From: Metabacillus sp. FJAT-52054
Lineage (GTDB): Bacteria > Bacillota > Bacilli > Bacillales > Bacillaceae
Direction: 5' to 3'
DNA length: 64,000 bases
Assembly: GCF_037201815.1 (NCBI RefSeq)
Contig: NZ_CP147407.1
Span: forward strand, 3,728,723 to 3,792,722
Made by a program: the position numbers and the translations under genes. Position 1 is the first letter of the stretch, and the number at the start of each line of letters is the position of its first letter. The notes under the pieces were generated by a model. The model was not told the origin of the DNA, searched no databases, and saw only the letters and a program-made list of their open reading frames with translations. Shown in pieces: positions 24,953 through 34,113 of this stretch.

Positions 24953-26497
24953 TCATTTATACGTCATCTCTCTTCTCTCTTCTCCTGTTAACGATGCAAA
25001 AGAAGTTCGAACCGTTTTCCGCAGTGAAAAGGCTTCGGTCAGAGAGGCCTCGGAAATACCGTCCTCCCCTGCCAAATCCGAGATGGTCCTTGCGAGGCGA
25101 ATGATTTTGATTTGTACTCGGTTGCTGAGTCCGTTCGCAATAAATATTTTTTGTAAGTTTCGCTGCTGATCAGAGTTTAATGGGCTGTTTTTGATCAGCT
25201 CCTCGAAAGGAACACTGCCATTGCATACTTCCCTTCCATAACGGAGGTATTGTCTTTCCCTCGCCTCCCTTACTCGTTCCTTTATAGCTGAAGAGGTTTC
25301 AATGCCATTAAAGTCATGATTCAGGTTTACTGCTTTTAAGGAAAGAAGAATGTCAATCCGGTCTAATATGGGGCCTGACACACGGCTTTTATAAGACTTG
25401 ATTTGCTTATCAGAACAGCTGCAGTATTGATCATGAGAGCCTAAATATCCGCACGGGCATGGGTTCATAGCTGCAAGGAAGATGAATTTTGCGGGGTATG
25501 TCACAGTGGAATGAGCGCGGCTGATTGTAACGGTTTCGTTCTCAAGTGGCTGCCTTAACATATCCAATGTCTTTTTTGAGAATTCTCCGAGCTCATCAAG
25601 AAAGAGAACACCACGATGGGCCAGGGACACTTCTCCAGGTTTCGGATTCGTCCCGCCGCCAATGATGGAGACGGCTGAAGCAGAATGATGGGGGTGACGA
25701 TACGGTGGAGTGGTGATTGAGGTATAAGGGGCACCTGCTAATTGATGGAGACTGATTTTTTCAAGCTGCCCTTCTTTCGTCAGAGGCGGTAGGATGGAGC
25801 GAAACGTTTCAGCCAAGAGACTTTTACCGCAGCCGGGCGGGCCATCCATTAGCACATAATGCTCACCGCTTGCGGCAATCTCCAAGGCACGTTTGGCAAA
25901 TTCATGGCCGAGAATCTGGTTAAAATCCCGTTCCATTTCCCGGACTTCTTCTACTAAATTTGCTGAACGGTCAACAGGAAGCAGCTGCTGCCCTGATAAA
26001 ACGTTCAGGATGTCCTGCAAAGTTTCGATGTAAACCAGTTCTAATTCAGGAATCTCGATTTTCGGGATAGTGGGATCAAAAGGAAGATAAAGCGTCCGCA
26101 GCTTCAGCTTCTTTGCAGCCAAAATTGCAGCAATCATCCCTTCAACCGGAAGTACTGTGCCATCCAGCGATAATGCGCCGATAAAACCGGCATCTTTTGG
26201 AATTGAATCCTTCATGAAGTTCCCGCTCTTAAGCACACCGAGAGCAATCGCCAAGTCAAACAAAGGACCGTTTTTCTTTTGCTCGGCAGGTGACAGATTG
26301 ATGATTACTCTCCTATCTACCAACGGAAAACCCAAGCTCCTTAATGCAGCAGACACCCGCTCCTTCGACTCTTTGACTGATGCATCCGGCAGTCCCACCA
26401 CCACAATCGATTCCATCCCGTCAATCACCTGCACTTCGACTTGAACACAGTAGCCTTCTAATCCTTTCAAACCAATACTCGTAACCTTTGCGGACAT
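24953..26497 (-). CDS. comM: ComM/YifB-family Mg-chelatase-like AAA+ ATPase
   Basis: 514 aa from the ATG at 26495-26497, which follows GGAGGAAGG; the longer frame from 26518 has no such site. N-terminal ChlI-like domain (TSIGLKGLEGYCVQVEVQ), Walker A GPPGCGKS, Walker B LFLDELGEF, CPCGYLG and a C-terminal Mg_chelatase_C region (LSNRVQIKIIRLARTISDLA). ComM is a hexameric helicase that promotes branch migration during natural transformation in Gram-negatives; the Bacillus role is less clear. Stands alone, with a RAYT inserted just downstream. An internally deleted copy lies at 12585-12960. Confidence 0.92.
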   Translation of the reverse strand: MSAKVTSIGLKGLEGYCVQVEVQVIDGMESIVVVGLPDASVKESKERVSAALRSLGFPLVDRRVIINLSPAEQKKNGPLFDLAIALGVLKSGNFMKDSIPKDAGFIGALSLDGTVLPVEGMIAAILAAKKLKLRTLYLPFDPTIPKIEIPELELVYIETLQDILNVLSGQQLLPVDRSANLVEEVREMERDFNQILGHEFAKRALEIAASGEHYVLMDGPPGCGKSLLAETFRSILPPLTKEGQLEKISLHQLAGAPYTSITTPPYRHPHHSASAVSIIGGGTNPKPGEVSLAHRGVLFLDELGEFSKKTLDMLRQPLENETVTISRAHSTVTYPAKFIFLAAMNPCPCGYLGSHDQYCSCSDKQIKSYKSRVSGPILDRIDILLSLKAVNLNHDFNGIETSSAIKERVREARERQYLRYGREVCNGSVPFEELIKNSPLNSDQQRNLQKIFIANGLSNRVQIKIIRLARTISDLAGEDGISEASLTEAFSLRKTVRTSFASLTGEERREMTYK

Positions 26498-26509
26498 GAT
26501 CCTTCCTCC

Positions 26510-26770
26510 AGTCGACATGATTAATATTAATTTTTTGCTGTTTCATCGAGGGATATATTAAAAGAGGCAGTCAAAAACTTATATAAGGAGATGGGTAAAA
26601 AATGAAGGTGCTGAAGGTGGAAAGATGAGTAGTATTTGCGGATGAAACCAGATGGGTATTCGAATCATTTAATGACAGAGTTAGAAGTGAAAGGATGAGA
26701 CAACATCCTTACTTGAAGATGATAAAGAGTGGGTTAGTAGAAGGCATGAGACTCGAGTTATTAGTTATAA
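26510..26770 (+). other. comM 5' flank conserved in the relic copy, with a coding-looking tract
   Basis: This DNA is also present next to the comM relic (12713-12960). On the plus strand, both copies read a shared peptide, DETRWVFE-FN-R-R-ERM, although no start with a ribosome binding site precedes it (a TGA lies just upstream in frame). It may be the remains of a small gene divergent from comM. Confidence 0.4.
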
Positions 26771-26848
26771 ATCTACCATATTATCTCAAATATAACAAAT
26801 ATATTTATACATTTTTTTCTACTCTACTAAATTTAACGATAAAAGCAA

Positions 26849-26915
26849 ATGGCTCACCACTCCGCATTTGGTGGCTTCTTCATCCGCATTATGTGGCTCA
26901 AAAGTATGCACAATT
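26849..26915 (+). repeat. Array of ~22-bp GTGGCTC repeats
   Basis: Three units: ATGGCTC-N8-CGCATTTG, GTGGCTTCTTCATCCGCATT and GTGGCTCAAAAGTATGCAC, spaced 22-24 bases apart. Related to arrays at 15481-15562 and 30316-30402. Confidence 0.6.
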
Positions 26916-27094
26916 GAATCATCTCCCCTGCTATGTTCCCGGTGATTCAAATTAATACTGACGAAGTAAAAATCGGTCACAAAACCCGTCAGTTCCAGGA
27001 CAAATAATTACGTTAAGATACGGACATTACAGGACTCAGCAGTTTGCTGTAATTAGGTTTTATTGCGAACAATTTAAACCATATAATGTAAAAA

Positions 27095-27121
27095 GAAGCA
27101 TGAGAACCGTCCCGATGCTTC
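27095..27121 (+). repeat. REP-like element at the broken left edge of an IS21 remnant
   Basis: GAAGCATGAGAACCGTCCCG then ATGCTTC. The istA fragment becomes recognisable immediately to its right, so the element marks the breakpoint. Confidence 0.85.
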
Positions 27122-27123
27122 TG

Positions 27124-27711
27124 AAGAGTAAGGACAACACGATACGTTATAAGTCAAATCGTTATTCCGTCCCGCTTGGGACCTATCAAGCCCATTCTGA
27201 AAACCTTGTTTTCATTGAAGTTAAAGCTGGAGAATCCCAAACACTTATCATTCGAGAAGAAGTGGAAGGGGAAATTTTGGCCGAGCATGAGATTAGCTTA
27301 GAGAAAGGAAAGCTGATTCAAAATCGCAGCCATACACGTGATCGCTCGAAAGGAATCGATGAATTAAAACAACGGCTGATCTCTTATTTTACCGATCAGA
27401 GGCAAGCAGCCGATTATCTTGATGAAATCAGTAAGCGATACCCTAGGTATCGGCGGGATCACTTCTCCATCATTCAAGAGGTGATCCAAAAGTATTCAGC
27501 TGGTATAGATGCGGTTATGACCCGGTGTACGACGGAAAGACTCTATAGCGGCAATGATTTCCGGGATATGGCCCATCACCATCATTTATCTAGTCATGCC
27601 CCAGAGCAGGAAATTAAATCTCTCCAGGCCCACTCACCTAGACATTCCGAAATCAAGGCCTCTGCCCGTTCTCTAAATACCTACACTTCTATTTTAGAAG
27701 GGCGGGCATGA
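27124..27711 (+). pseudogene. IS21-family transposase IstA, C-terminal fragment
   Basis: About 195 codons beginning near SKDNTIRYKSNRYSVPLGTY, the C-terminal beta-barrel region of IstA-type integrases, then a basic helical tail. The helix-turn-helix and DDE catalytic domain (some 300 residues) are missing, cut at a REP-like element. The stop overlaps the istB start, as in complete IS21 elements. It cannot transpose on its own. Confidence 0.8.
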
Positions 27712-28475
27712 TGAATAAAACAGTGAATGAACTACAGAATCAATTTCGTCAGTTGCGTTTAGCAGAAACTGCAGAGGAGCTGCCACGGCTTCTCCGCGAA
27801 GCTGAAAAGGCATCGTGGACCTACCTGGAATTTTTAGAGTCCATCACACGGTATGAATTGGTCAAACGAGAAGCTAAAAGTCTAGAGAAAAGAATGAAAT
27901 GGGCTCGCTTTCCCTTTGTGAAATCGTTAGAGGAATTTGAATTGGAAGGACAAAATGTGTTGACTGCCCGTCAGTTAAACCAACTTAGGGAATTGAACTG
28001 GCTGGAGCAGCAGTACAACCTAATCCTCTTGGGGCCTCCAGGCATAGGGAAAACATTTATCGCCGTTGGGTTGGGGCTTGAAGCAGTCCAAAGAGGATTT
28101 CATGTTTACTTTGTCACGATGGGAGAGCTTATCCAGCTCTTAAAAACAGAGGAGTATTTGAACAAGTCAAAGGTGCAGCTTAAGCGACTCAGAAGTGCAG
28201 ACCTGGTCATCATTGATGACATGATGTACATGGCGATGGATCAAAGAGAGGCAAACTTATTCTTTCATTTGATCAACCATCTATACGAACGAAGTTCGAT
28301 CGTCCTAACCTCCAATAAAAGTCCGGATGAATGGGGGAATTTAATTGGGGACCAAGGCATAACAACGGCCATTTTGGATCGATTACTTCATCGTGTAGAA
28401 GTCATTTATGGGAAAGAAGATGAAGAAAGTCATCGAATGAAAAATCGGAAAAGCATCTTTTCAGCAAAAGTGTAA
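27708..28475 (+). CDS. istB: IstB-family ATP-binding helper protein of an IS21 element
   Basis: 255 aa, full length for the family. Walker A GPPGIGKT (about residues 107-114), Walker B LVIIDDMMYM and a sensor-like ILTSNKSPDEWG, followed by AILDRLLHR, standard IstB blocks. IstB is an AAA+ ATPase that helps IstA select targets. It overlaps the istA fragment by 4 bases. Because istA is truncated the element is likely defective. Confidence 0.88.
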   Translation: MMNKTVNELQNQFRQLRLAETAEELPRLLREAEKASWTYLEFLESITRYELVKREAKSLEKRMKWARFPFVKSLEEFELEGQNVLTARQLNQLRELNWLEQQYNLILLGPPGIGKTFIAVGLGLEAVQRGFHVYFVTMGELIQLLKTEEYLNKSKVQLKRLRSADLVIIDDMMYMAMDQREANLFFHLINHLYERSSIVLTSNKSPDEWGNLIGDQGITTAILDRLLHRVEVIYGKEDEESHRMKNRKSIFSAKV

Positions 28476-28482
28476 AAAGCAA

Positions 28483-29073
28483 ATGAGCAAAAAGTGTAAA
28501 ATTCAACTTGACGTCTACAGGCAGCTGGCTAAGAGGATACAACGAGCCAGGTTGCCCTATACAAAGACCATCCATGATTTTGATTTTTCGTTTCAGCCCA
28601 GCATTAGCGAACAACGGGTAAACGAAACGCTTACATGCCAGTATATCGCCAATGGGGAGAATAGAATCCTCCTTGGCCCGCCTGGAGTGGGCAAAACTCA
28701 TTTAGCAATCGCGTTTGCCTTAGAAGCAATCACTCAGGGAGCCACTGCCCTGTTTCTATCGGCAGAAGACATAGCAATTGAATGCCGTAAGGCAGATGCC
28801 AGAGGTACACTCAACAGGCTTGTCAGCAAGTGGAGCCGTCCAGATCTTTTGATCATCGATGAAGTGGGTTATTTTCCGTTTGATGAACGGGCAGCAAATG
28901 TGTTTTTTCAAGTCGTATCGCGAAGATATGAAAAAGGGGCCATGATTCTGACGTCTAACAAGTCCTATGTGGAATGGGGAAACGTATTTGGAGATGAAGT
29001 TCTGGCTACGGCTATTCTGGATCGCCTATTGCATCACGCTGCCACCTTCAATATTAGGGTCTACTGTTTATAA
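28483..29073 (+). pseudogene. Second, different IstB-like ATPase, truncated at both ends
   Basis: About 196 codons with Walker A GPPGVGKT, Walker B LLIIDEVGYF and TSNKSYVEWGNVFGDEV. It belongs to another IstB subgroup than its neighbour. The normal N-terminal ~40 residues and the C-terminal tail are missing; recognisable IstB sequence starts near 28525 (RLPYTKTIHDFDF). The first element's end (repeats of GCAAAA(A)GTGTAAAA, 28463-28502) lies just before. It looks as if one IS21 element inserted into, or replaced part of, another. Confidence 0.7.
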
Positions 29074-29086
29074 AAAGAATCAAAGC

Positions 29087-29150
29087 GATCAGTGTGAATA
29101 AAAGGAAATAACTAACACCTTTAAGCCGCTTTTAATAATTGTTTTTCTCC
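29087..29150 (-). pseudogene. Short relic of the start of a YdcF-family gene
   Basis: 64 bases nearly identical to the first codons and leader of the YdcF-family gene at 33245-33826 (shared tract GTGTGAATAAAAGGAAATAA). The rest of the gene is absent. Confidence 0.6.
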
Positions 29151-29273
29151 CTTAAAAGTTCGTTTTTTTCTATTATATAGTTTCACTCGGGTTTTTATTT
29201 TATAGTTCATAAAAGAATGTTGCTTATCTCATTGATACATTTAACCTTCCAATTATTCTACATAATGCAAAAC

Positions 29274-29300
29274 GAAGCTTGAGAATCGCCCCGATGCTTC
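29274..29300 (+). repeat. REP-like element
   Basis: GAAGCTTGAGAATCGCCCCG then ATGCTTC, three or four changes from the consensus. Flanked on the left by the shared ATAATGCAAAA. Confidence 0.75.
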
Positions 29301-29340
29301 TCCACCAAAATTAAAAGAATGAATATTAAAGTCCATCCTT

Positions 29341-29976
29341 TTAAAATTCAAAGGTTTCTCGTGTTAACTGGGCTTCTGCATTTATTTCATCGAGTTTATC
29401 ATTTACGCTATATGTCAATATATTTATACCATTGCTAATAGTTTCGGTATCATCATTTGTTGCTCCATTTAATACGGCCACACCTCCCATAAAAACTAAT
29501 TCTGTACATTCTACTGCCAATGTATTTATATTTTTGAATTTCTCGGGGACACCATTATTTTTATCCCCTTCTCTTAAAACATTACCATATGTTCCTATTT
29601 TTGCTACTCTGTCTTTAAACTCGTTTTTCCAATTTTCATCTTTATATAGGGATGATTTATTTTCCGCCTCCTGAAGTAAATCAAGAACAGCCGTATAATC
29701 CGTTAGAAATACATTGTCTAAAGCATCTTCAAATACTTTAAGATATTCTTTTTCTTCTTCACTTAAAGCAATTTTTTCTGTTGTTGGAGCTTGTACAACT
29801 TGCTCCGTTCGTTCGTCGTTTTTTCCAATTTCAACCTCTTCTTTTTGAGATTCAACATTTTTTGTTTCCTCTGCTCTTTTTTCCATTTTAGTTTTTTGAG
29901 TATTCTCACTGTTACATCCGATGAGTGAAGTCGATATAAATATTAACAAAAAAGAGTAAATTATTTTATTCACCAT
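29341..29976 (-). CDS. Putative lipoprotein of unknown function
   Basis: 211 aa with a type II signal peptide: KIIYSFLLIFISTSLIGC, lipobox L-I-G-C with the lipidated Cys at 21. A Lys/Glu-rich linker (residues 22-70) is followed by a helical domain. No family recognised. Expected to be anchored to the outer face of the cytoplasmic membrane. Single gene between REP-like elements; no operon partner seen. Confidence 0.75.
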   Translation of the reverse strand: MVNKIIYSFLLIFISTSLIGCNSENTQKTKMEKRAEETKNVESQKEEVEIGKNDERTEQVVQAPTTEKIALSEEEKEYLKVFEDALDNVFLTDYTAVLDLLQEAENKSSLYKDENWKNEFKDRVAKIGTYGNVLREGDKNNGVPEKFKNINTLAVECTELVFMGGVAVLNGATNDDTETISNGINILTYSVNDKLDEINAEAQLTRETFEF

Positions 29977-30315
29977 GCTCCCCCTCTTATCACTTCATTT
30001 AGTCTTAAAGTTATCATTTGTATTCAAATATTTATCTAATTAGTGAGTCCTTTTTTATTTTCCAGCATTATAAGCTGCAGCGTTATAAAAAATCATTGCT
30101 ATACTCTGTCCTTTTATTTTTGCATTAAACATCCTATTTTAGAGGGAAATCGGAAGTACTACAGAAAAGGTTTACTGCAGTTCTATAATGGAGCGAAAAT
30201 CTATAAAAAACAAAAGGCTTTCCAAGATTTTATGGACAAGTGCTACTCCATCAATTGGTACAGTTATGAATAGAAGGAGCTGTTTACAGTTGGTATTTTA
30301 GTCCATGGCGGATAA
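29977..30315. other. Intergenic region, possible decayed gene
   Basis: About 340 bases. A plus-strand frame (30043-30273) is open but lacks a ribosome binding site and recognisable domains; I treat it as decayed DNA of unknown origin. Confidence 0.35.
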
Positions 30316-30402
30316 ATTGGCTCTAACCGTTGCATTTAGTGGCTCTATTATCAGCATAAGGTAGCTCAAACATCCGCTCAAGTGGCTCTTTACCAATGCA
30401 AT
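30316..30402 (+). repeat. Array of ~22-bp GTGGCTC repeats
   Basis: Four units: ATTGGCTC-N7-TTGCATTTA, GTGGCTCTATTATCAGCATAA, GTAGCTCAAACATCCGCTCA and GTGGCTCTTTACCAATGCA. Same order of units as the inverted array at 15481-15562. A REP-like element follows 16 bases later. Confidence 0.65.
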
Positions 30403-30417
30403 ACTCAAATGGAAAAA

Positions 30418-30444
30418 GAAGCACAAGAACCGTCCCGGTGCTTC
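30418..30444 (+). repeat. REP-like element
   Basis: GAAGCACAAGAACCGTCCCG then GTGCTTC, with the shared AAATGGAAAAA flank on its left. Confidence 0.85.
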
Positions 30445-30493
30445 TGATTTAATTCCTCCGATAATATAGGGAATCGACATTTTTTTAAAATCT

Positions 30494-31282
30494 TTATTCT
30501 ACTGGTGTTAACTTTACTTTTGCGAGCGTTTCAATTACATCTCCTTCTGCTGTGAAGAACGTGTATGACTCTTCCCCATGCCTTCCAAGGATTGTATTTA
30601 CTCCTGCATCCCCATGTACAAAGAAATTACTGCCTTCACCTACTGGAGTCACTGTGTAACGTCCTGCAGGCACGTCTGAGACAACGATATATTGACCTGC
30701 CCCAAGAGTCTTAGGTTTGCCCACTGCTTTTAAAATCTTACCATTAACAGATGCCAATTCCTTTTTCTTTTCATCTACTTGAGATTGAACAGTTTTTACT
30801 TCTGCTTGAGCAGTTGATAATTCACCTTGCGCTTCTTTAATTTGACCTTGAATTCCAGATAGCTTTTCATCACTTTCTACTTGAGTTTTTTTCAACTCTG
30901 CTTCAATCTTTGTACGACCATCTTTCAATTCTGCATCCAGTGCGCCCTTAGTGTCCTTAAGCTTTGCATCGACTTCATCCAGTTCTTTCTGAGCCTTTTC
31001 TTTGCTAGCAATTATCGCAACTACTTCTTCGTGTTCGGCTTCCTTGGACTTCATATCCTTTTCGATTTTTGCAACTGACTGAGATAAATCTTTCTTTTCT
31101 CCCTTAAGCTTTTCAATTTCTGCATTCAATTCCGTTACGTTGAATTTACCTTCTTTCAACTGAATTTTCTCGCCAGTTTCACCCATTGCAGCACCGATTA
31201 ATAGAAGAATGAATGCTACTACAATTGCACCTGCAATTTTTAAAACCTTTTTACCAATTGACTTTAACTTTGACTTTTCCAT
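30494..31282 (-). CDS. Membrane-anchored coiled-coil protein with C-terminal beta domain
   Basis: 262 aa. A basic N-terminus is followed by one membrane helix (IAGAIVVAFILLLIGAAMG, about 16-34), then a long coiled coil (about 50-185) rich in Lys/Glu/Gln. The C-terminal ~75 residues form a compact beta domain (GQYIVVSDVPAGRYTVTPVG ... FFVHGDAGVNTILG ... VIETLAKVKLTPV) that occurs in many Firmicute hypothetical proteins. Topology is probably a single-pass anchor with the coiled coil projecting from the membrane; the side is not certain. Good ribosome binding site (AGGAGGAGTAAGGTA before ATG). Function unknown. Confidence 0.8.
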   Translation of the reverse strand: MEKSKLKSIGKKVLKIAGAIVVAFILLLIGAAMGETGEKIQLKEGKFNVTELNAEIEKLKGEKKDLSQSVAKIEKDMKSKEAEHEEVVAIIASKEKAQKELDEVDAKLKDTKGALDAELKDGRTKIEAELKKTQVESDEKLSGIQGQIKEAQGELSTAQAEVKTVQSQVDEKKKELASVNGKILKAVGKPKTLGAGQYIVVSDVPAGRYTVTPVGEGSNFFVHGDAGVNTILGRHGEESYTFFTAEGDVIETLAKVKLTPVE

Positions 31283-32349
31283 TACCTTACTCCTCCTAGT
31301 GTTTGTTTTATATAGAAGAGATTCTTTCGAATTCCATTACTATCTGTCTCTCATGGGATGGAACATTCCCGTTGGAAAGCCGATTAATACAGCCAGTTTA
31401 TCGATTTCCTTATCTAGCTGATTGATTCTGTTCATCCTGCTATCTCTTTCACAAGGTTTAGGCAGAAACATCTGTAAAGATTTATTGGATATGATACAGC
31501 ACTGATTTTATGAATCAGGGAAGTCAGGCCTTTTTTGAGTAACAAAAAGGCAGCATTATAGATAATGGCTTCTAACATAATATGATAATCATATATGTCG
31601 TTAAAATTATCCAAGACTACACCTAGACTCTAAATCTTATGCTTCGCTTCCTCAATTGTATAACTCGTAGTATATCTAAATTCTTGAATTAATCTTACTT
31701 TATGCTCTTCCTTAGATGTAGATTCATCAATTAATGACTCCAAATTCTCCACATCCAACATCAAATAAATCATGGATGTATAGCTTTCATCACTTAACGT
31801 AATAACAGCTAAGGGGGCCATAATCATATAAAATCGACATGGATATATGAAGCGCGAGCATCGCAACAAAATGCATTGCCCAAATCCCAGGGCCCATGCA
31901 AAAACACCCGACGAAAGCCAAATTTAACGGGCTAGAGGCTTCACCTTAATACTCACTTCGGAGGCAGCAAATGACGAAAAAACAGCAATATTGATGGAAA
32001 GGATAACGAGTGGAATGTTGTACATTGATGCGTGTTCCATTTTTGGTTGGATCTCCTTAATGAGGGATTTGATAGAGGTTTTCTTTCTATATATATATCG
32101 GCTTGGAGTGGTGATTATTGATAGGATGGGAACAGTTGGGGGAGAAAATAAGGAGTATTCAAAGTCTCTTAATCTTTGAAATTCACAGTATTTTTAAGGC
32201 CTGTTTAACTTGGCTATTGATTGATATTCGCGATCTTGGCTTTATTGCTGATAACTATCTGCCATACCACCCATTTTCATTTCAGTTAGCTTTCTTAAGG
32301 TTTGCTAGTTTAATTAGAACGCTCTTTCCCGAAACAATTTGACTCTAAA
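31283..32349. other. Long gene-poor stretch with decayed minus-strand frames
   Basis: Over 1 kb without a convincing gene. Minus-strand frames at 31630-31869 (LAVITLSDESYTSMIYLMLD ...) and 31432-31614 look coding in composition but are short, lack ribosome binding sites and match nothing I know; they may be fragments of one decayed gene. The plus-strand frames after 31990 are not credible. Confidence 0.35.
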
Positions 32350-32375
32350 GAAGCACGAGAACCGTCCGATGCTTC
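32350..32375 (+). repeat. REP-like element, one base short
   Basis: GAAGCACGAGAACCGTCCG then ATGCTTC; one C is missing from the CCC of the core. Confidence 0.8.
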
Positions 32376-32493
32376 TTTGACTCGGCTTTTTATTTTATAG
32401 TTCGGGAACTGTTTTTTCCAATAGTCCACAAACAATTAGCTATAAAATTTACTTGTAGGTTTAGTTTTTCTAATCCTACTTTAATGCAACTTC

Positions 32494-32859
32494 TTAACGA
32501 TAATTATGTAAATTCCAATCATCTAATATGTTACCTAGAGGTTTATTAACCTTATCATAAGCAGCTGCATATTCATTTTGTTTTGTATTCCTCCATTTCT
32601 TTGTACGAAAAAACTGTACCGTAACAAAAAAAGAAATCCATCCTCTAGGTTGTTCATTCATTAGATATATGGATAGATCTTTTGATTCTCCAAGTTCTTT
32701 AAGAAATTCCTTATAATACTTTGAAAAAATATCTTCATACCCACTTAATGTAGTCTCTACAAGGTTAAAATCATCTTCACCAAATTTTTTTCTAACAGCA
32801 TTTTGCAAATAGATTGGAAGTTCGTAGAAGTAATCTTCCGATGCAGTCCTTTTTACCAT
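32494..32859 (-). CDS. Hypothetical small protein
   Basis: 121 aa, soluble, helical, with WISFFVTVQFFRTKKWRN near residue 75-92. No family recognised. Stands alone between two REP-like elements. Reading frame and composition look real; function unknown. Confidence 0.55.
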   Translation of the reverse strand: MVKRTASEDYFYELPIYLQNAVRKKFGEDDFNLVETTLSGYEDIFSKYYKEFLKELGESKDLSIYLMNEQPRGWISFFVTVQFFRTKKWRNTKQNEYAAAYDKVNKPLGNILDDWNLHNYR

Positions 32860-33073
32860 ATCGTACTTCTTACTTCTTTAGTACTTACTATATTGCCATA
32901 TTTTTCGTTTGCTTTTTTTGTCCCATTAGAAAATGACCTTAGATAAAATTGAGGTAAGTAATGTTGATTTTTGACTGACAAAGTAAAACTCCTTTTTATT
33001 ATTATGTCATTTACTGGGAAAAACAAGGTCCCGTGAAAAATTCAAATCTTTTCTCCCCCATACAACGGGAAAA
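32860..33073. other. Intergenic region
   Basis: About 215 bases with nothing recognisable; a REP-like element follows at 33074, then another 145 bases without features before the YdcF-family stop codon. Confidence 0.35.
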
Positions 33074-33100
33074 GAAGCACGAGAACCGTCCCGCTGCTTC
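33074..33100 (+). repeat. REP-like element
   Basis: GAAGCACGAGAACCGTCCCG then CTGCTTC, preceded by ACGGGAAAA. Confidence 0.85.
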
Positions 33101-33244
33101 TACAACAAAGAATGAAGACTCTCAGGTGGATTTAAAAGATTGTTGAGAAGCACAGAGCTGCTTCCCTTTATATTTACCAAAAACTCCGTTAGTTTCTGGT
33201 AGACATTATAGAACGTCAGTAAAACTATATCACTAAGTGTTCAA

Positions 33245-33826
33245 TCACTCACCTAAATCATACTTTTTATACAATTCAAAGTAATATCCGATTAGTTTAA
33301 CATACTCCGAAATCACTATCTTACGTGCGTTGCTATCTAAAAACCAATATGGATCAGAATTTTTGTCAGCAGCAACATAAGTAAGATGTATTTCTGAGTT
33401 TCTAAAAACTCGATCAAATGTAAGTTTTGATCTTCTCATATGATAATCAGAGGAAACTACTAGAACCGACTTGAGATTGTACTCTTCTAATAATTCTTTT
33501 GTATATAGTGCATTTGTATAGGTGCTTGTCGCATTTTTTTCAAGGAGTAATTGTTTCTCTGGTATTGGAAGTGTATGTACTGTTTTATCGGTTAATCCTA
33601 AACCCCAAGGTGTAGATAGAATAAGGTACTGTCCATAACCTTTTTGGAAAAGCTCTATCCCTTTATCCAATCTGACAACTGAACCACTTAGAATTACTAT
33701 CGCATCAGCCTTTACGGGTCTTTCATCTACTATTAGATGTGGTCTACTATTTATTAAAAGAAATATAACGATAAGTGTGAATAAAAGGAAATAAATAAAC
33801 CCTTTAATTCGCTTTTTAATAATCAT
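33245..33826 (-). CDS. YdcF/SanA/ElyC-family (DUF218) membrane-anchored protein
   Basis: 193 aa. One N-terminal membrane helix (GFIYFLLFTLIVIFLLI), then the DUF218 fold: ADAIVILSG, GYGQYLILSTPWG, NATSTYTNALYTKELL and VLVVSSDYHMRR. Members such as SanA and ElyC affect envelope polymer metabolism; the biochemical activity is not established. It stands next to the polysaccharide cluster and could belong to it, but REP-like elements separate them. A 64-bp relic of its 5' end lies at 29087. Confidence 0.85.
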   Translation of the reverse strand: MIIKKRIKGFIYFLLFTLIVIFLLINSRPHLIVDERPVKADAIVILSGSVVRLDKGIELFQKGYGQYLILSTPWGLGLTDKTVHTLPIPEKQLLLEKNATSTYTNALYTKELLEEYNLKSVLVVSSDYHMRRSKLTFDRVFRNSEIHLTYVAADKNSDPYWFLDSNARKIVISEYVKLIGYYFELYKKYDLGE

Positions 33827-34113
33827 ACCTCTCCTTAATATTAAATTTTGTTCTTAGTTTTTATTCCATTCGGTTTTAAAAAACAGAAAATATATGAACA
33901 CATCAAAATGAAGGTAGAAAGCACCACAGCCCCAAATAAGAGAATTAAGAAATATTGTTTATCGGAACCGCTGCTCCAAAAGTATCAAGGACATTATATT
34001 AGTAATACTTGGACAACCAATATCTTCAACATTTGGACGTCTTTAAACATTATTAACAGACTCTTATATAGGCTCACATGAACTATTTAGTTCCATGATT
34101 AGTAATGTAAAAA
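33827..34113. other. Intergenic region
   Basis: About 290 bases. An open plus-strand frame (33848-34081) has no ribosome binding site or recognisable domain and is not called. Confidence 0.35.

Noticed and set aside
30043..30273. 76-codon plus-strand frame
   Set aside because: No ribosome binding site, odd Cys/Phe-rich composition and no recognisable domain.
26849..30402. 22-bp repeats considered as a CRISPR array
   Set aside because: Conserved boxes are only 5-7 bases, there are no unique spacers of constant length around identical repeats, and no cas genes are present.
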